Of a stretch of 64,000 bases of DNA, positions 1 through 9,674 are shown piece by piece. The stretch's first letter is position 1; every line of letters begins with the position of its first letter. The translations under genes were made by a program, and so were the position numbers. Source of the stretch: Kitasatospora sp. Root107 (GTDB lineage: Bacteria; Actinomycetota; Actinomycetes; Streptomycetales; Streptomycetaceae); NCBI RefSeq assembly GCF_001424875.1, contig NZ_LMCT01000067.1:62001-126000 (forward strand), written 5' to 3'. The notes below the pieces were generated by a model, which ran no database searches, was not told the DNA's origin, and worked only from the letters and a program-made list of their open reading frames with translations.

Positions 1-1251
1 TCCTCCGGCCTGTGGCCGTTCTCGACCCTCGGCTGGCCGGAGCAGACCCCGGACCTGGAGAAGTTCTACGCCACCGACGTGCTGGTCACCGGCCACGACA
101 TCATCTTCTTCTGGGTCGCCCGGATGATGATGTTCGGCCTGTACGCGATGGACGGTCAGGCGCCGTTCCGCACGGTCGCGTTGACCGGCCTGGTCCGCGA
201 CCAGTTCGGCAAGAAGATGTCCAAGTCCTCCGGCACCGCGGTCGACCCGCTGGACTGGATGGACGAGTACGGCGCGGACGCAGTCCGGTTCACCCTGGCC
301 AGCGGTGCCAACCCCGGTGCGGACGTGCCGGTCGGCGAGGACTGGGTCAAGGGCTCGGGCAAGTTCTGCAACAAGATCTGGAACGCCACCCGGTTCGCGC
401 TGATGAACGGCGCCACGGTCGAGGGCCCGCTGCCCGCGCCCGAGGAGCTCACCGCGGTCGACCGCTGGATCCTGTCCCGGCTGAACGCGACCATCGCCGA
501 GGTGGACGCGTTCTACGAGGACTACGAGTTCGCCAAGGTCTCGGACACCCTGTACCACTTCGCCTGGGACGAGGTGTTCGACTGGTACGTCGAGCTCTCC
601 AAGACCACGCTGTTCGCGGGCGGCCCGCAGGCCGACGCGGCCCGCCGGGTGCTCGGTGAGGTGCTGGACAAGACCCTGCGCCTGCTGCACCCGATCGTCC
701 CGTTCGTCACCGAGACGCTGTGGACCACGCTGACCGGCGGGGAGTCGCTGGTGATCGCCGAGTGGCCGAAGGCCGACGCCAGCCGGATCGACGCCGCCGC
801 CGAGGCCGAGGTCGCCACCGTCCAGCAGGTGGTCACCGAGGTCCGCCGGTTCCGCTCCGACCAGGATCTGAACCCGGGTCAGCGGGTGCCCGCCCGGCTC
901 GAGCTGGCCGGCACCGCGCTGGCCGTGCACGAGGCTGCGATCCGTTCGCTGGCGCGGCTGACCGAGCCCGAGGAGGGCTTCACCGCCACCGCCTCGCTGC
1001 CGGTCGCCGGTGTCACCGTGGCGCTCGACCTGTCCGGCACCATCGACGTGCCGGCCGAGCGCAAGCGCCTGGCCAAGGACCTGGCCGCCGCCGAGAAGGA
1101 GAAGGTGCAGGCCACCGCCAAGCTCGGCAACGAGGCCTTCCTGGCCAAGGCCCCGGACGAGGTGGTGGCCAAGATCAAGGGCCGCCTGACCGCCGCCGAG
1201 GCCGACATCGTCCGGATCACCGCCCAGCTGGCGTCGCTGCCACAGGGCTGA
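1..1251 (+). CDS. valS: Valine-tRNA ligase, C-terminal part (5' end outside window)
   Basis: Class I aminoacyl-tRNA synthetase that charges tRNA-Val in the cytoplasm. The reading frame is open from base 1, so the N-terminal HIGH half is missing. Visible are the end of the Rossmann catalytic domain, the KMSKS loop (FGKKMSKSSG, about base 208-237), the anticodon-binding helical domain (WNATRFAL onward) and the charged C-terminal coiled-coil arm typical of ValRS (ERKRLAKDLAAAEKEK region). It stops with TGA at 1249-1251, directly before a strong hairpin, so it looks like the last gene of its unit. The family assignment is firm. Confidence 0.97.
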   Translation, partial: SSGLWPFSTLGWPEQTPDLEKFYATDVLVTGHDIIFFWVARMMMFGLYAMDGQAPFRTVALTGLVRDQFGKKMSKSSGTAVDPLDWMDEYGADAVRFTLASGANPGADVPVGEDWVKGSGKFCNKIWNATRFALMNGATVEGPLPAPEELTAVDRWILSRLNATIAEVDAFYEDYEFAKVSDTLYHFAWDEVFDWYVELSKTTLFAGGPQADAARRVLGEVLDKTLRLLHPIVPFVTETLWTTLTGGESLVIAEWPKADASRIDAAAEAEVATVQQVVTEVRRFRSDQDLNPGQRVPARLELAGTALAVHEAAIRSLARLTEPEEGFTATASLPVAGVTVALDLSGTIDVPAERKRLAKDLAAAEKEKVQATAKLGNEAFLAKAPDEVVAKIKGRLTAAEADIVRITAQLASLPQG

Positions 1252-1257
1252 CCGTCC

Positions 1258-1307
1258 ACTGAGGGCCGTACCTCCGCGCATCGTTACGCGGAGGTACGGC
1301 CCTCAGT
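1258..1307 (+). terminator. Strong factor-independent terminator after valS
   Basis: A perfect 21-bp inverted repeat (1258-1278 with 1287-1307) encloses an 8-base loop and starts seven bases after the valS stop. There is no long T run, as is common in streptomycetes. Confidence 0.9.
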
Positions 1308-1474
1308 GTTTGGCGGCGCAAAGGAAGTTGATTACCCGTTGGCTATTTCCTGAACCCGGCCGAGTTCCGGATAGCCCGTTCGGCCGAATTGCATCACGTA
1401 CGCCGGCCGACGGCGGATGTGCACGAAGAGTTCGAAAGCGGAGAAGGCGGACGGCGGCGCGGGCAGGACATCGG

Positions 1475-1612
1475 CATACCGGGGTCGAACGCCGGGCCGT
1501 GATCGAGTCGATGGGCGGCATGGTGGCGGCGCGTTCGGTCCGGGTCGCCGGCAGACCCTGGACGCGGTGCCGCCGGAGCCCGCAGGCGACGTGATGGGCC
1601 AGGGCATCGTGA
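1475..1612 (+). pseudogene. mreB-like gene remnant
   Basis: Three short blocks match the MreB encoded at 8601-9638 in the same order. They are GVERRAVIE (1479-1508), GGMVAARSVRVAG (about 1513-1552, versus GGIVTAQSIRVAG in MreB) and TLDAVPPEPAGDVMGQGIV (about 1555-1611, versus TLDQCPPELAGDVMDRGIV). The segments between them are deleted and the third block is in another frame. The DNA matches too, so this is not a chance ORF. It is a deeply decayed copy of an actin-like mreB/mbl gene or of the local mreB. The rest of 1309-1474 and 1613-1700 shows nothing I can assign. Confidence 0.75.
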
Positions 1613-1750
1613 ATCAGTGAATTCCTGAATTGGCGTTCGGCCGATCGGGTCTGGTTCTTTTGCGCGCGGGTTAAGGGGCGTTTGCAGTTCGACTGTGTAC
1701 GGTAAGTGGGAGTTCTGGGCAGCGGATGTCGACTGACGGGAGGGCACGGC

Positions 1751-2263
1751 GTGGTGGTGACCAAGGAGTTGGCCGACGAACTGCCTGCGGAGGCGGTGGA
1801 CGTGGCCAAGGCCAGGGCGGCGGCGCTGCTGATCGCCTTCCGACACGGCAACCAACTCGCCTTCGACCGCGAGCTGGAGCGCCTGCTGGCCGACCAGGCC
1901 GAGCAGGAGGTGACCACCCTGCTGGTGTGGATCGCCGCCGAGGCGGTCCGCAAGGCGTACGCGCCCGAGGTCGCCGACCGGGTGCTGCGCGGCCTGGCCA
2001 GGATCGCTCCGGCGGACACCTCCGGGGTCGCGGTGGACGAGGAACTCGTGGACGTGGCCGAGCTGGTGGAGGCCGTCGACGCCGGTGACGTGGGCACCGT
2101 CCGCTCGCTGGTCGCCTCGACCCCGGACACCACCTTCCTGGTCGGCGGACTGCTCCAGGCGGTGGCGATGATGCTCCCCTTCCTCCCCGACGGGGAGTTG
2201 GGGGAGATCACCGCCGAACTCCGGCACCGGCACGGCGCCCGGAGCATCCCGCGCCAGGCCTAG
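1751..2263 (+). CDS. Hypothetical protein, about 170 aa
   Basis: I do not recognise a named family. The start is GTG 1751, chosen because GGGAGG at 1738-1743 sits seven bases upstream; a TACGGT box at 1698-1703 may be its -10. The product is acidic, Ala/Leu/Glu-rich and apparently all-helical, with no signal peptide, no convincing membrane segment (one moderately hydrophobic stretch near the C-terminus, VGGLLQAVAMMLPFLP) and no catalytic motif. It is convergent with the chitinase gene, and a 16-bp palindrome of GGCC/TAGG units (2257-2272) covers its stop codon. Codon use looks native. Confidence 0.7.
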   Translation: MVVTKELADELPAEAVDVAKARAAALLIAFRHGNQLAFDRELERLLADQAEQEVTTLLVWIAAEAVRKAYAPEVADRVLRGLARIAPADTSGVAVDEELVDVAELVEAVDAGDVGTVRSLVASTPDTTFLVGGLLQAVAMMLPFLPDGELGEITAELRHRHGARSIPRQA

Positions 2264-2294
2264 GCCTAGGCCGATGCCGAGAGCCCGGTGCCGG

Positions 2295-3836
2295 TTACGG
2301 CATGCCGTGCAGGTGGCCGCCGACGGTGGAGGCGATGCCGCCGCCCGCCTTGGCGTCCCAGTTGGTCGACCAGGTCATCGCGCCGCCGATGCCGGGCCAC
2401 TTGGTGTCCGGCTTGAAGGTGCCGCAGTTGGTGCCCTGGGCCAGGCAGTCCAGCGCCGCGTTGACCACGCCCGGGCTGACGTAGCCGCCGCCGGCCGCGC
2501 TGGTGGAGGCCGGGACGCCGAGGCCGACCTGCCGGGGCTCCAGGCCGTTCTTGAGCTGGATGCAGGCCAGCGCGGTAAGGAAGTTGACCGTCCCCTGGGC
2601 GTAGACGTTGCCGTCGCAGCCGAGCATGGTGCCGGAGTTGTAGTACTGCATGTTGACGATCGTGAGGATGTCCTTCACGTTCAGCGCCAGCTTGAAGTAC
2701 TCCGCCCCGGCCGACTGCATGTCGATGGTCTGCGGCGCCATGGTGAGCACGAAGCCGCTGCCGACCCTGCTCGCCAGCGAGTGCAGGGCCTGGCCCATGT
2801 AGGTGGCGCTGACGCCGTTCTCCAGGTCGATGTCGATCCCGTTGAAGCCGTACTCCTGGATCACCGCGTACGCGGTGTCGGCGAAGTTGCCGGCGGAGGC
2901 CGAACTGTTCACCGAGACGGTGCCGTTCTGGCCGCCGACCGAGACGACCACCTTCTTGCCGGCCGCCTTCTTGGCCGCGATGTCGGCCTTGAACTGCGCG
3001 ACGGTGTAACCACCGAGGCGGCTGGAGAGCGTGCTGTCCAGGGTGAAGCTGATCCCGCCCGCGCTGCCGGTGGCGTCGGCGAAGGAGACCGCGATGATGT
3101 CGTAGGCGGCCGGGACGTCGCTGATCTTCTGCACCGTGGCGCCGTTGTCGAAGTTCTGCCAGTAGCCGGTCAGCAGGTGCTTGTTGGTCGGCGGCGGGGT
3201 GGTCGGGCTGCCGCTCGGGCTGGGACTGGGGCTCGGGCTGGGACTCGGGCTGGGTGACGGAGTGGCCGTCACGCTGGTGCTGGGCTTGGGGGTGGTCACG
3301 CTGGTGGAGGGCTTGGGGTCACCCGGCCCGAACAGTGAGATGTCGTCCATCAGGAAGGAGCCCTGGCCGTACCAGCCGTGCAGGTAGACCGTGACGTTGG
3401 AGGCGCTCGCCCCGGTGGTGAAGGTGGTCGTCAGCTTGGTCCAACTGGTGCCGTTGGTCCAGGTGCTGGGGTCGCTGCCGCCGGTGCCGGTGGCGCCCAG
3501 GTAGACGTACGGGCCGAGCACCCAGGCGCTCAGCGTGTAGGTGGACGAGGGCTTGACCGGAGCGGTGGTGGTGCACTGGCCGTTGTCACTGGCGGTGGGG
3601 GTGACCTTCAGGACGAAGCCGTGGGTGGGGTCGGTGGCGGGCTGGCCGGAGCTGTTGGAGCACGTCCAGGGGAAGACGTGGTTGCCGTTGTCCAGGCCGC
3701 CGTTCTCGATCAACTCCACGTTGGTGGCGGCGGCCTGGGCACCTGGGGTGGCCAGCAGCAGGCCGACCAGGGCCAGCGCCGTCGAGACCAGGCCGATGAG
3801 CAGGAGGCTGAGCTTGCCGTGCGGTCTTGCGCGCAT
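2295..3836 (-). CDS. Secreted chitinase, GH18 with N-terminal carbohydrate-binding module
   Basis: Endo-type hydrolase of chitin, exported and probably Sec-dependent. ATG 3836 is chosen over the upstream ATG 3911 because GGAG lies five bases before it and a typical signal peptide follows (RxRxxGK, then a long hydrophobic core ending at GAQAAA). Order: signal peptide (1-37), a CBM of the type found on streptomycete chitinases (about 38-170), a Pro/Ser/Thr linker with SP repeats (about 175-215), then a GH18 barrel. The catalytic DxDxE signature is intact (D335, D337, E339 in GIDIDLEN), with the usual preceding Asp replaced by Asn. The product is 513 aa, normal for the group. Two DasR-like boxes upstream fit control by N-acetylglucosamine status. 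Confidence 0.95.
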   Translation of the reverse strand: MRARPHGKLSLLLIGLVSTALALVGLLLATPGAQAAATNVELIENGGLDNGNHVFPWTCSNSSGQPATDPTHGFVLKVTPTASDNGQCTTTAPVKPSSTYTLSAWVLGPYVYLGATGTGGSDPSTWTNGTSWTKLTTTFTTGASASNVTVYLHGWYGQGSFLMDDISLFGPGDPKPSTSVTTPKPSTSVTATPSPSPSPSPSPSPSPSGSPTTPPPTNKHLLTGYWQNFDNGATVQKISDVPAAYDIIAVSFADATGSAGGISFTLDSTLSSRLGGYTVAQFKADIAAKKAAGKKVVVSVGGQNGTVSVNSSASAGNFADTAYAVIQEYGFNGIDIDLENGVSATYMGQALHSLASRVGSGFVLTMAPQTIDMQSAGAEYFKLALNVKDILTIVNMQYYNSGTMLGCDGNVYAQGTVNFLTALACIQLKNGLEPRQVGLGVPASTSAAGGGYVSPGVVNAALDCLAQGTNCGTFKPDTKWPGIGGAMTWSTNWDAKAGGGIASTVGGHLHGMP

Positions 3837-3883
3837 GCCATCTCCATGTGGGGGAGTGAGGATGGTGCGGTGCAGGGTCAAGT

Positions 3884-3899
3884 CCTGGTCTGTACCAGT
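3884..3899 (-). promoter_or_regulatory. DasR-responsive element (dre-like), proximal
   Basis: Read on the minus strand the site is ACTGGTACAGACCAGG, 13 of 16 positions matching the DasR consensus ACTGGTCTAGACCAGT. It lies about 50 bp upstream of the chitinase start. DasR is the GntR-family repressor of GlcNAc and chitin genes in streptomycetes. Confidence 0.75.
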
Positions 3900-3913
3900 G
3901 ACTTGTGTCACAA

Positions 3914-3929
3914 GGTGGAGTAGACCAAT
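3914..3929 (-). promoter_or_regulatory. Second dre-like box / chitinase promoter direct repeat
   Basis: The core TGGAGTAGACCA at 3916-3927 repeats the 12-bp TGGTCTGTACCA core of the proximal box exactly 30 bp away, about three helical turns. Paired 12-bp repeats of this kind are characteristic of streptomycete chitinase promoters. Confidence 0.6.
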
Positions 3930-3936
3930 CCCGCTG

Positions 3937-4860
3937 TCAAGACCGTCGCCGGAATGCGTCAGACAGCCGGCCGTCCCGGTTCGGCCACTGCCAGGGTGAG
4001 CCGGGCGATCCGGGCGGAGGCCGAACCACCAGCAGCGGGCGGCCGAGCACGGTGCACTCCTCCTGCACGCCGCCGGAGTCGGAGACCAGCAGCGCGGCGT
4101 GCCTGGCCAGCCCGAGGAAGTCGCCGTAGCCGACCGGCTCGGTGACCGTCAGGCGGGCCAACAGCGGCTGCAGGCCGTGCCGTTCGACGGCGGCCCGGGT
4201 CCGCGGGTGGATCGGGAAGAGCACCGCGGTGCCCGCCGCGGCGAGCGCGTCCAGCTCGCCGAGCACCGCGCCGAGCGCCTCGGCGGTGTCGGTGTTCTCC
4301 GGCCGGTGCACGGTGGCCAGCACGTAGTCGTCGACGCGCAGCCCGTACCGGGTCAGCAGCGCGGCCCGGGCCCCGGCGTCCGGGAGCTGACGGTGCACCA
4401 CCTCGACCACGGTGTTGCCGGTCAGTGCGATGGCCCGCTCGGTCAGCGCCTCGGTGCGCAGGTTGGCGGCGTTCTCCTCGGTGGTGGCGCAGAGCAGGTC
4501 GGCGATGTGGTCGACCACGGCCAGGGCGGCGTTGGTGTCGCCCTGCACCACCACGGCGCCGGGGCGCTCGGCGGTGAAGGCGGCGTCCAGCTGCTCCAGC
4601 GAGGCGGCGATCTGCCCGGCGCGCGGCCTGCCGCCCACGCCGGAGAGCAACTCCGGTCCGGGCAGGTCGAGTTCACGCAGGAAGCGGCCGGACATCGCCT
4701 CGTCCCAGTGCTGGCCGGTGTGCACCAGTCGTGCGGCGGGCCCGAGTTCGTGGATCAGCGGGGCGAGCTTGACCAGCTCGGGGCGGGTGCCCAGCACCAC
4801 GGCGATCCGGCTGCCGGTGAAGTTCGGGAGGGAGCGGTCGGGGAGACAGGGCAAGGTCAT
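3937..4860 (-). pseudogene. UDP-N-acetylglucosamine 2-epimerase, internally deleted and 3'-truncated
   Basis: The N-terminus (VVLGTRPELVKLAPLI), the VVVQGDTNAALA segment, the central VHRPENTD block and SDSGGVQEE identify a WecB-type epimerase, which makes UDP-ManNAc for surface glycans. Between VVVQGDTNAALA and VDHIADLLCATTEENAANL about 30-40 residues are missing, in frame. This removes the HVEAGLR and PEE-NR elements that carry catalytic acidic residues. After GRPLLVVR the conserved tail is replaced by an unrelated Pro/Arg-rich run. Start ATG 4860 follows the glycosyltransferase remnant by 13 bases, so the two once formed an operon. It is very unlikely to be active. Confidence 0.85.
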
Positions 4861-4873
4861 CGGACGGTTCCGT

Positions 4874-5902
4874 TCAGGCTTCGAGCGCGGTCGGGGCACC
4901 GGCGGCGATCCGCTCGGTGTTGCGGCGGGTCTTCGCCCAGCCGTTGCGGCCGAGCAGCAGCCGGACGGCGGCCCGGGTGGCCACCAGGAAGACGTAGTAC
5001 GCGTACAGCCAGAGCGCCAAACCCCAGAGCAGGCCCAGCAGTCGGCTCCGGTCGGGGTACCCGGTGCGGCGGTAGGCCCAAGCCTCAGCCGACCAGCGGC
5101 AGCGCGGCGAGCACGAAGGCGAGCAGCATCAGCGGGCCGTACGTGGCCTCGAAGGCGGCCGCGTCCGCACTGAAGAAGATCCGGGTGGCCAGCGAGATGC
5201 CGAGCGAGACCGGAAGGAGCAGTACGAGCAGGACCGCGACCACGGGCTGCAGGAAGGTGTACATCACCTCGGCCTTGCCGGCCAGGGAGTAGTGCTTCGA
5301 CCCCAGCACCCGCCGGGTGTACCGCAGGCACCGCATGTTGCCCTGCGCCCAGCGGGTCCGCTGGGCCAGGAAGCGGCGGCCCGAGACCAGGCCCTCCTGC
5401 GCCACCCCGGCCTCCTGCACATGCGTCAACCGGTAACCGGCGAGCCGGAGTTCGAGGCCGGACTCGCAGTCCTCCAGCAGCGCCCGCTCGGGCCAGGGGC
5501 GCTGCCCGTCGCCCGCTGACCAGGGCAAGGGTGTCGGGGCCGAGCTCGCCGTCGGCGTCGATCACGCCGAGCACCACCCATCAGCTCGCGGGTGCGGTCC
5601 TGGCTGTCGTCGTCCACCACCCAGAGGTGGGCCTCGGGGGAGGACCGGCGCAGCCCGGCGAGGGTCTGCCCGACCACCGCCTCCTCGTCCCGGCAGGGGA
5701 TCACCGGATGCCACCGGAAGGCGGCCGGATCGCTCGGTTCGGCGGGTCGGTCGTGCCGGAAGGCGTGGGCCGAGCCGGCTCAGTAGAGCAGGAACCGGCC
5801 GAACATCAGGACCATGTACGCCGGCAGGGCCAGGGAGAGCAGCTGGGCCGTCCACAGCACCTGGGTCTGGTGGCTGAGGAAGGAGGCGTGAACGGCATCC
5901 AT
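4874..5902 (-). pseudogene. Family 2 membrane glycosyltransferase, multiply broken
   Basis: From ATG 5902 the frame gives an N-terminal membrane anchor ending LMFGRFLLY and then stops prematurely (TGA near 5780). The gene resumes in other frames: IPCRDEEAVVGQTL and WVVDDDSQDRT (nucleotide-sugar site, about 5705-5580), VLGVIDADGELGPDTL (5577-5515), then the ALLEDCESGLELRL and QRTRWAQGN acceptor/QxxRW part with membrane helices (5528-5085). A C-terminal membrane tail in yet another frame ends at 4874. Large segments between blocks are absent. It resembles the processive GT2 synthases paired with WecB-type epimerases in actinomycetes. Both partners are decayed, so the polysaccharide they made is probably lost. 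Confidence 0.88.
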
Positions 5903-5917
5903 TGCAAGGCTCCATCG

Positions 5918-5995
5918 GCGAAATGATCTTCGATTTGATGGTGATTTGCTTCATTTATCATCTATTCACATGGTAAATCTCTGTCTTGGCCAATC
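5918..5995. promoter_or_regulatory. AT-rich intergenic stretch between the dead GT2 gene and folC
   Basis: About 80 bases are far richer in A/T than anything else in the window (runs such as TTCATTTATCATCTATTC). It probably holds the old promoter of the glycosyltransferase operon. No operator could be defined. Confidence 0.4.
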
Positions 5996-6061
5996 CTTTG
6001 CCAGGTGATGGCGCTCACGCGAGTCGTGGACCACCCGGACGGGAGCGCGGCAGCGGCTCCG

Positions 6062-6067
6062 TAGACT
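6062..6067 (+). promoter_or_regulatory. -10 box of folC (leaderless start)
   Basis: TAGACT ends six bases before the GTG start at 6074 and no Shine-Dalgarno sequence is present, so transcription probably begins at the start codon. Confidence 0.45.
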
Positions 6068-6073
6068 GGGCGC

Positions 6074-7471
6074 GTGAGCGACAAGGCCCCGCAGAACCCG
6101 TACACGATCCGCCCCAACGACCCGGACTCCGCCGACCCGGCCGGTGAGTTGCGCGAGATCGAGACCGCCCTCTCCACCCGCTGGCCGGAGAACAAGCTGG
6201 AGCCGTCACTCGACCGGATGGCCGCGCTGATGGACATCCTCGGCCAGCCCCAGCGGGCGTACCCGTCGATCCACATCACCGGCACCAACGGCAAGACCTC
6301 GACGGCCCGGATGATCGAGCAGCTGCTGCTCGCCTTCGAGCTGCGCACCGGGCGCTACACCAGCCCGCACGTCGAGTCGGTGACCGAGCGGATCAGTCTG
6401 GACGGCGCGCCGATCAGCGTCGCTAAGTTCATCGAGACCTACCGCGACATCGAGCCCTACGTGCAGATGGTCGACGCCCAGCAGCCGATCCCGATGTCCT
6501 TCTTCGAGGTGCTCACCGGCATGGCGTACGCCGTCTTCGCCGACACCCCGGTGGACGTCGCGGTGATCGAGGTCGGCATGGGCGGCTCCTGGGACGCCAC
6601 CAACGTGATCGACGCCGCCGTCGCGGTGATCACCCCGGTCGGCCTGGACCACACCGACCGGCTCGGCGACACCACCGGCAAGATCGCCACCGAGAAGGCC
6701 GGCGTGATCAAGGCGGACGCGCTCGCGGTGGTCTCCCAGCAGCCGCTGGACGCCGCCGAGGCGATCCTGCGGCGCGCGGTCGAGGTGGAAGCCACCGTCG
6801 CCCGCGAGGGCATGGAGTTCGGGGTGATCCACCGTGAGGTCGCGGTCGGCGGACAGCTGGTGACGATCCGTGGACTCGGCGGCGCCGAGTACGAGGACAT
6901 CTTCCTCCCGCTGCACGGCGCCCACCAGGCGCACAACGCGGCGCTCGCGCTCACCGCGGTCGAGGCCTTCTTCGGCGTCGGCGGCGCCCGGGGCGGCTCG
7001 CTGGACGCGGAGAAGATCCGGGCCGCGTTCGCCGGCGTCAGCTCGCCCGGCCGGCTGGAGGTGGTCCGCCGCAGCCCCACCGTGATCCTGGACGCCGCGC
7101 ACAACCCGCACGGGGCCGAGGCCAGCGTCGCGGCGATCGCCGAGTCGTTCGCCTTCAACAAGCTGGTCGGCGTGGTCGCCACCAGCGGCGACAAGGACGC
7201 CTCGGGCTTCCTGGCAGCCTTCGAGCCGATCCTGGCCGAGGTGGTCATCACCGAGAACTCCACCCACCGGGCCACGCCGGTGGACCAGCTGGCCGCGATC
7301 GCGGTGGAGATCTTCGGCGAGGACCGGGTCCGGATCGAACCCCGGCTGGACGACGCCATCGACGCCGCCGTCACGATGGCCGAGGACGAGGACCTGGGCG
7401 GTGCCGGGGTCCTCATCACCGGCTCCGTGATCACCGTCGGCGAGGCCCGCATCCTGCTCGGGAGGAAGTGA
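6074..7471 (+). CDS. folC: Folylpolyglutamate synthase / dihydrofolate synthase
   Basis: Adds glutamate to dihydropteroate and folates in the cytosol. The 465-aa protein has the Mur-ligase-like ATP site GTNGKT (residues 70-75), the GMGGSWDATN segment, the carbamylated-Lys region (EKAGVIK) and the C-terminal ligase domain beginning near ILDAAHNPHG. GTG 6074 is supported by the adjacent -10 box and the lack of a better start. It is followed one base after its stop by a small membrane-protein gene, as in other streptomycetes where folC sits between valS and ndk. Here the valS-folC gap is unusually filled with decayed genes. Confidence 0.96.
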   Translation: MSDKAPQNPYTIRPNDPDSADPAGELREIETALSTRWPENKLEPSLDRMAALMDILGQPQRAYPSIHITGTNGKTSTARMIEQLLLAFELRTGRYTSPHVESVTERISLDGAPISVAKFIETYRDIEPYVQMVDAQQPIPMSFFEVLTGMAYAVFADTPVDVAVIEVGMGGSWDATNVIDAAVAVITPVGLDHTDRLGDTTGKIATEKAGVIKADALAVVSQQPLDAAEAILRRAVEVEATVAREGMEFGVIHREVAVGGQLVTIRGLGGAEYEDIFLPLHGAHQAHNAALALTAVEAFFGVGGARGGSLDAEKIRAAFAGVSSPGRLEVVRRSPTVILDAAHNPHGAEASVAAIAESFAFNKLVGVVATSGDKDASGFLAAFEPILAEVVITENSTHRATPVDQLAAIAVEIFGEDRVRIEPRLDDAIDAAVTMAEDEDLGGAGVLITGSVITVGEARILLGRK

Positions 7472-7472
7472 C

Positions 7473-7808
7473 ATGCGCGTTCTCTGTTCCTCGACGCTGA
7501 TCGGCGAGGCCCTGCTGATCATGTTCGCGGCGCTGGTCGCGATGCAGCTCTCGGACGTCTCCACCGCGACGGTCTGGATCGTCAGCGGGATCGCGATGCT
7601 GCTCTGTGTGCTGCTCTGCGGCGCGATCACCCGGCCGGGAGCGGTGGCAGTCGGCTGGGCGCTCCAGATCGGACTGATCGTCAGCGGCTTCGTGCTGCCC
7701 ACCATGTTCGGGCTCGGTCTGGTCTTCGCCGCACTCTGGTGGTGCTCGGTCCACTACGGCCGCCGCATCGACGAGATCAAGGCCGCCCGGGAGGCCGCCA
7801 CCGCATAG
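7473..7808 (+). CDS. DUF4233 small integral membrane protein
   Basis: A 111-aa protein with about four hydrophobic segments (starting near GEALLIMFAALVAMQLS) and a basic C-terminal tail (RRIDEIKAAREAATA). It starts two bases after the folC stop and its RBS (GGGAGGAAG) lies inside the end of folC, so the two are translationally coupled. Members of this family are found behind folC in actinobacteria and their function is unknown. Confidence 0.85.
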   Translation: MRVLCSSTLIGEALLIMFAALVAMQLSDVSTATVWIVSGIAMLLCVLLCGAITRPGAVAVGWALQIGLIVSGFVLPTMFGLGLVFAALWWCSVHYGRRIDEIKAAREAATA

Positions 7809-7891
7809 ACCCTCCGGTCCCGAAGATCGGGGCGCGCTCACGCAAGGTAGCCTTTCGGGTGACCGACCCCTAGTCCCCAGGAGCCGTTACC

Positions 7892-8305
7892 GTGTCGCAG
7901 CGCACTCTCGTCCTGCTCAAGCCCGACGCCGTCAAGCGCGGCCTGGCCGGCGAGATCATCAGCCGGATCGAGCGCAAGGCCGGCTGGCAGCTCGCCGCTG
8001 TCGAGCTGCGCACCTTCGACCGGGAGACGCTGGAGCAGCACTACGCCGAGCACGTCGGCCGCCCGTTCTACGAGCCGCTGCTCGAGTTCATGACCTCGGG
8101 CCCGTCGATGGCGCTGATCGTCGAGGGCGAGAACGTCGTCCCCGGCATCCGCGCGCTGGCCGGTGCCACCGACCCGCTGCAGGCGGGCCCCGGCACCATC
8201 CGCGGTGACTTCGCCACCATCACCCGGGAGAACCTGATCCACGCCTCCGACTCCGAGGCGTCGGCCGAGCGCGAGATCAAGATCTTCTTCCCGGCCCAGG
8301 CCTGA
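7892..8305 (+). CDS. ndk: Nucleoside diphosphate kinase
   Basis: Transfers the gamma phosphate of ATP to NDPs through a phosphohistidine. The 137-aa length is standard. The N-terminal TLVLLKPDAVKRGL motif and the active-site signature NLIHASDS with H117 are intact. The start GTG 7892 has CCCAGGAG upstream. It stands alone between the folC unit and the mre cluster, with a hairpin after it. Confidence 0.97.
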   Translation: MSQRTLVLLKPDAVKRGLAGEIISRIERKAGWQLAAVELRTFDRETLEQHYAEHVGRPFYEPLLEFMTSGPSMALIVEGENVVPGIRALAGATDPLQAGPGTIRGDFATITRENLIHASDSEASAEREIKIFFPAQA

Positions 8306-8326
8306 CGGTCCGGGCCTGACGGGCCC

Positions 8327-8367
8327 TCACCTGGTCGGACCACGCACCACCAGGCCCGACCAGGTGA
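8327..8367 (+). terminator. Terminator-like hairpin after ndk
   Basis: A 12-bp perfect inverted repeat (8327-8338 with 8356-8367) around a 17-base loop lies 22 bases after the ndk stop. The rest of the ndk-mreB gap (8368-8600) carries a possible -10 (TACGAT, about 8498) and otherwise nothing I can assign. Confidence 0.55.
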
Positions 8368-8600
8368 ATCCAGGCGTTTCATCCTCAAATACGGAACTCG
8401 AAGCCCCGACACGGCGTCCCAATCCTCGGAGATGCCGAGCAGCCGCCGGAGAATGGGCAGCACGCCGTACCTCGCAGTCCGAGACGACCGGCGTGGCTAC
8501 GATGGAGCACAACTCACGGGCTCGGTACGGCTGGTCAGCCGTCGTCCGCCCCCATCTCCCCGCCATCTGATTCCGAGCTCGGGAAGGCACCACACACCCC

Positions 8601-9638
<1,038 letters not shown>

Positions 9639-9674
9639 TCAGCACAACAGAAAAGTCAACCGAAGGGCCCTCAG

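Noticed and set aside
2257..2272. 16-bp GGCC/TAGG palindrome over the stop of the gene at 1751 as an operator or terminator
   Set aside because: It is a short simple tandem of a palindromic tetramer without a loop or T run. No role can be supported.
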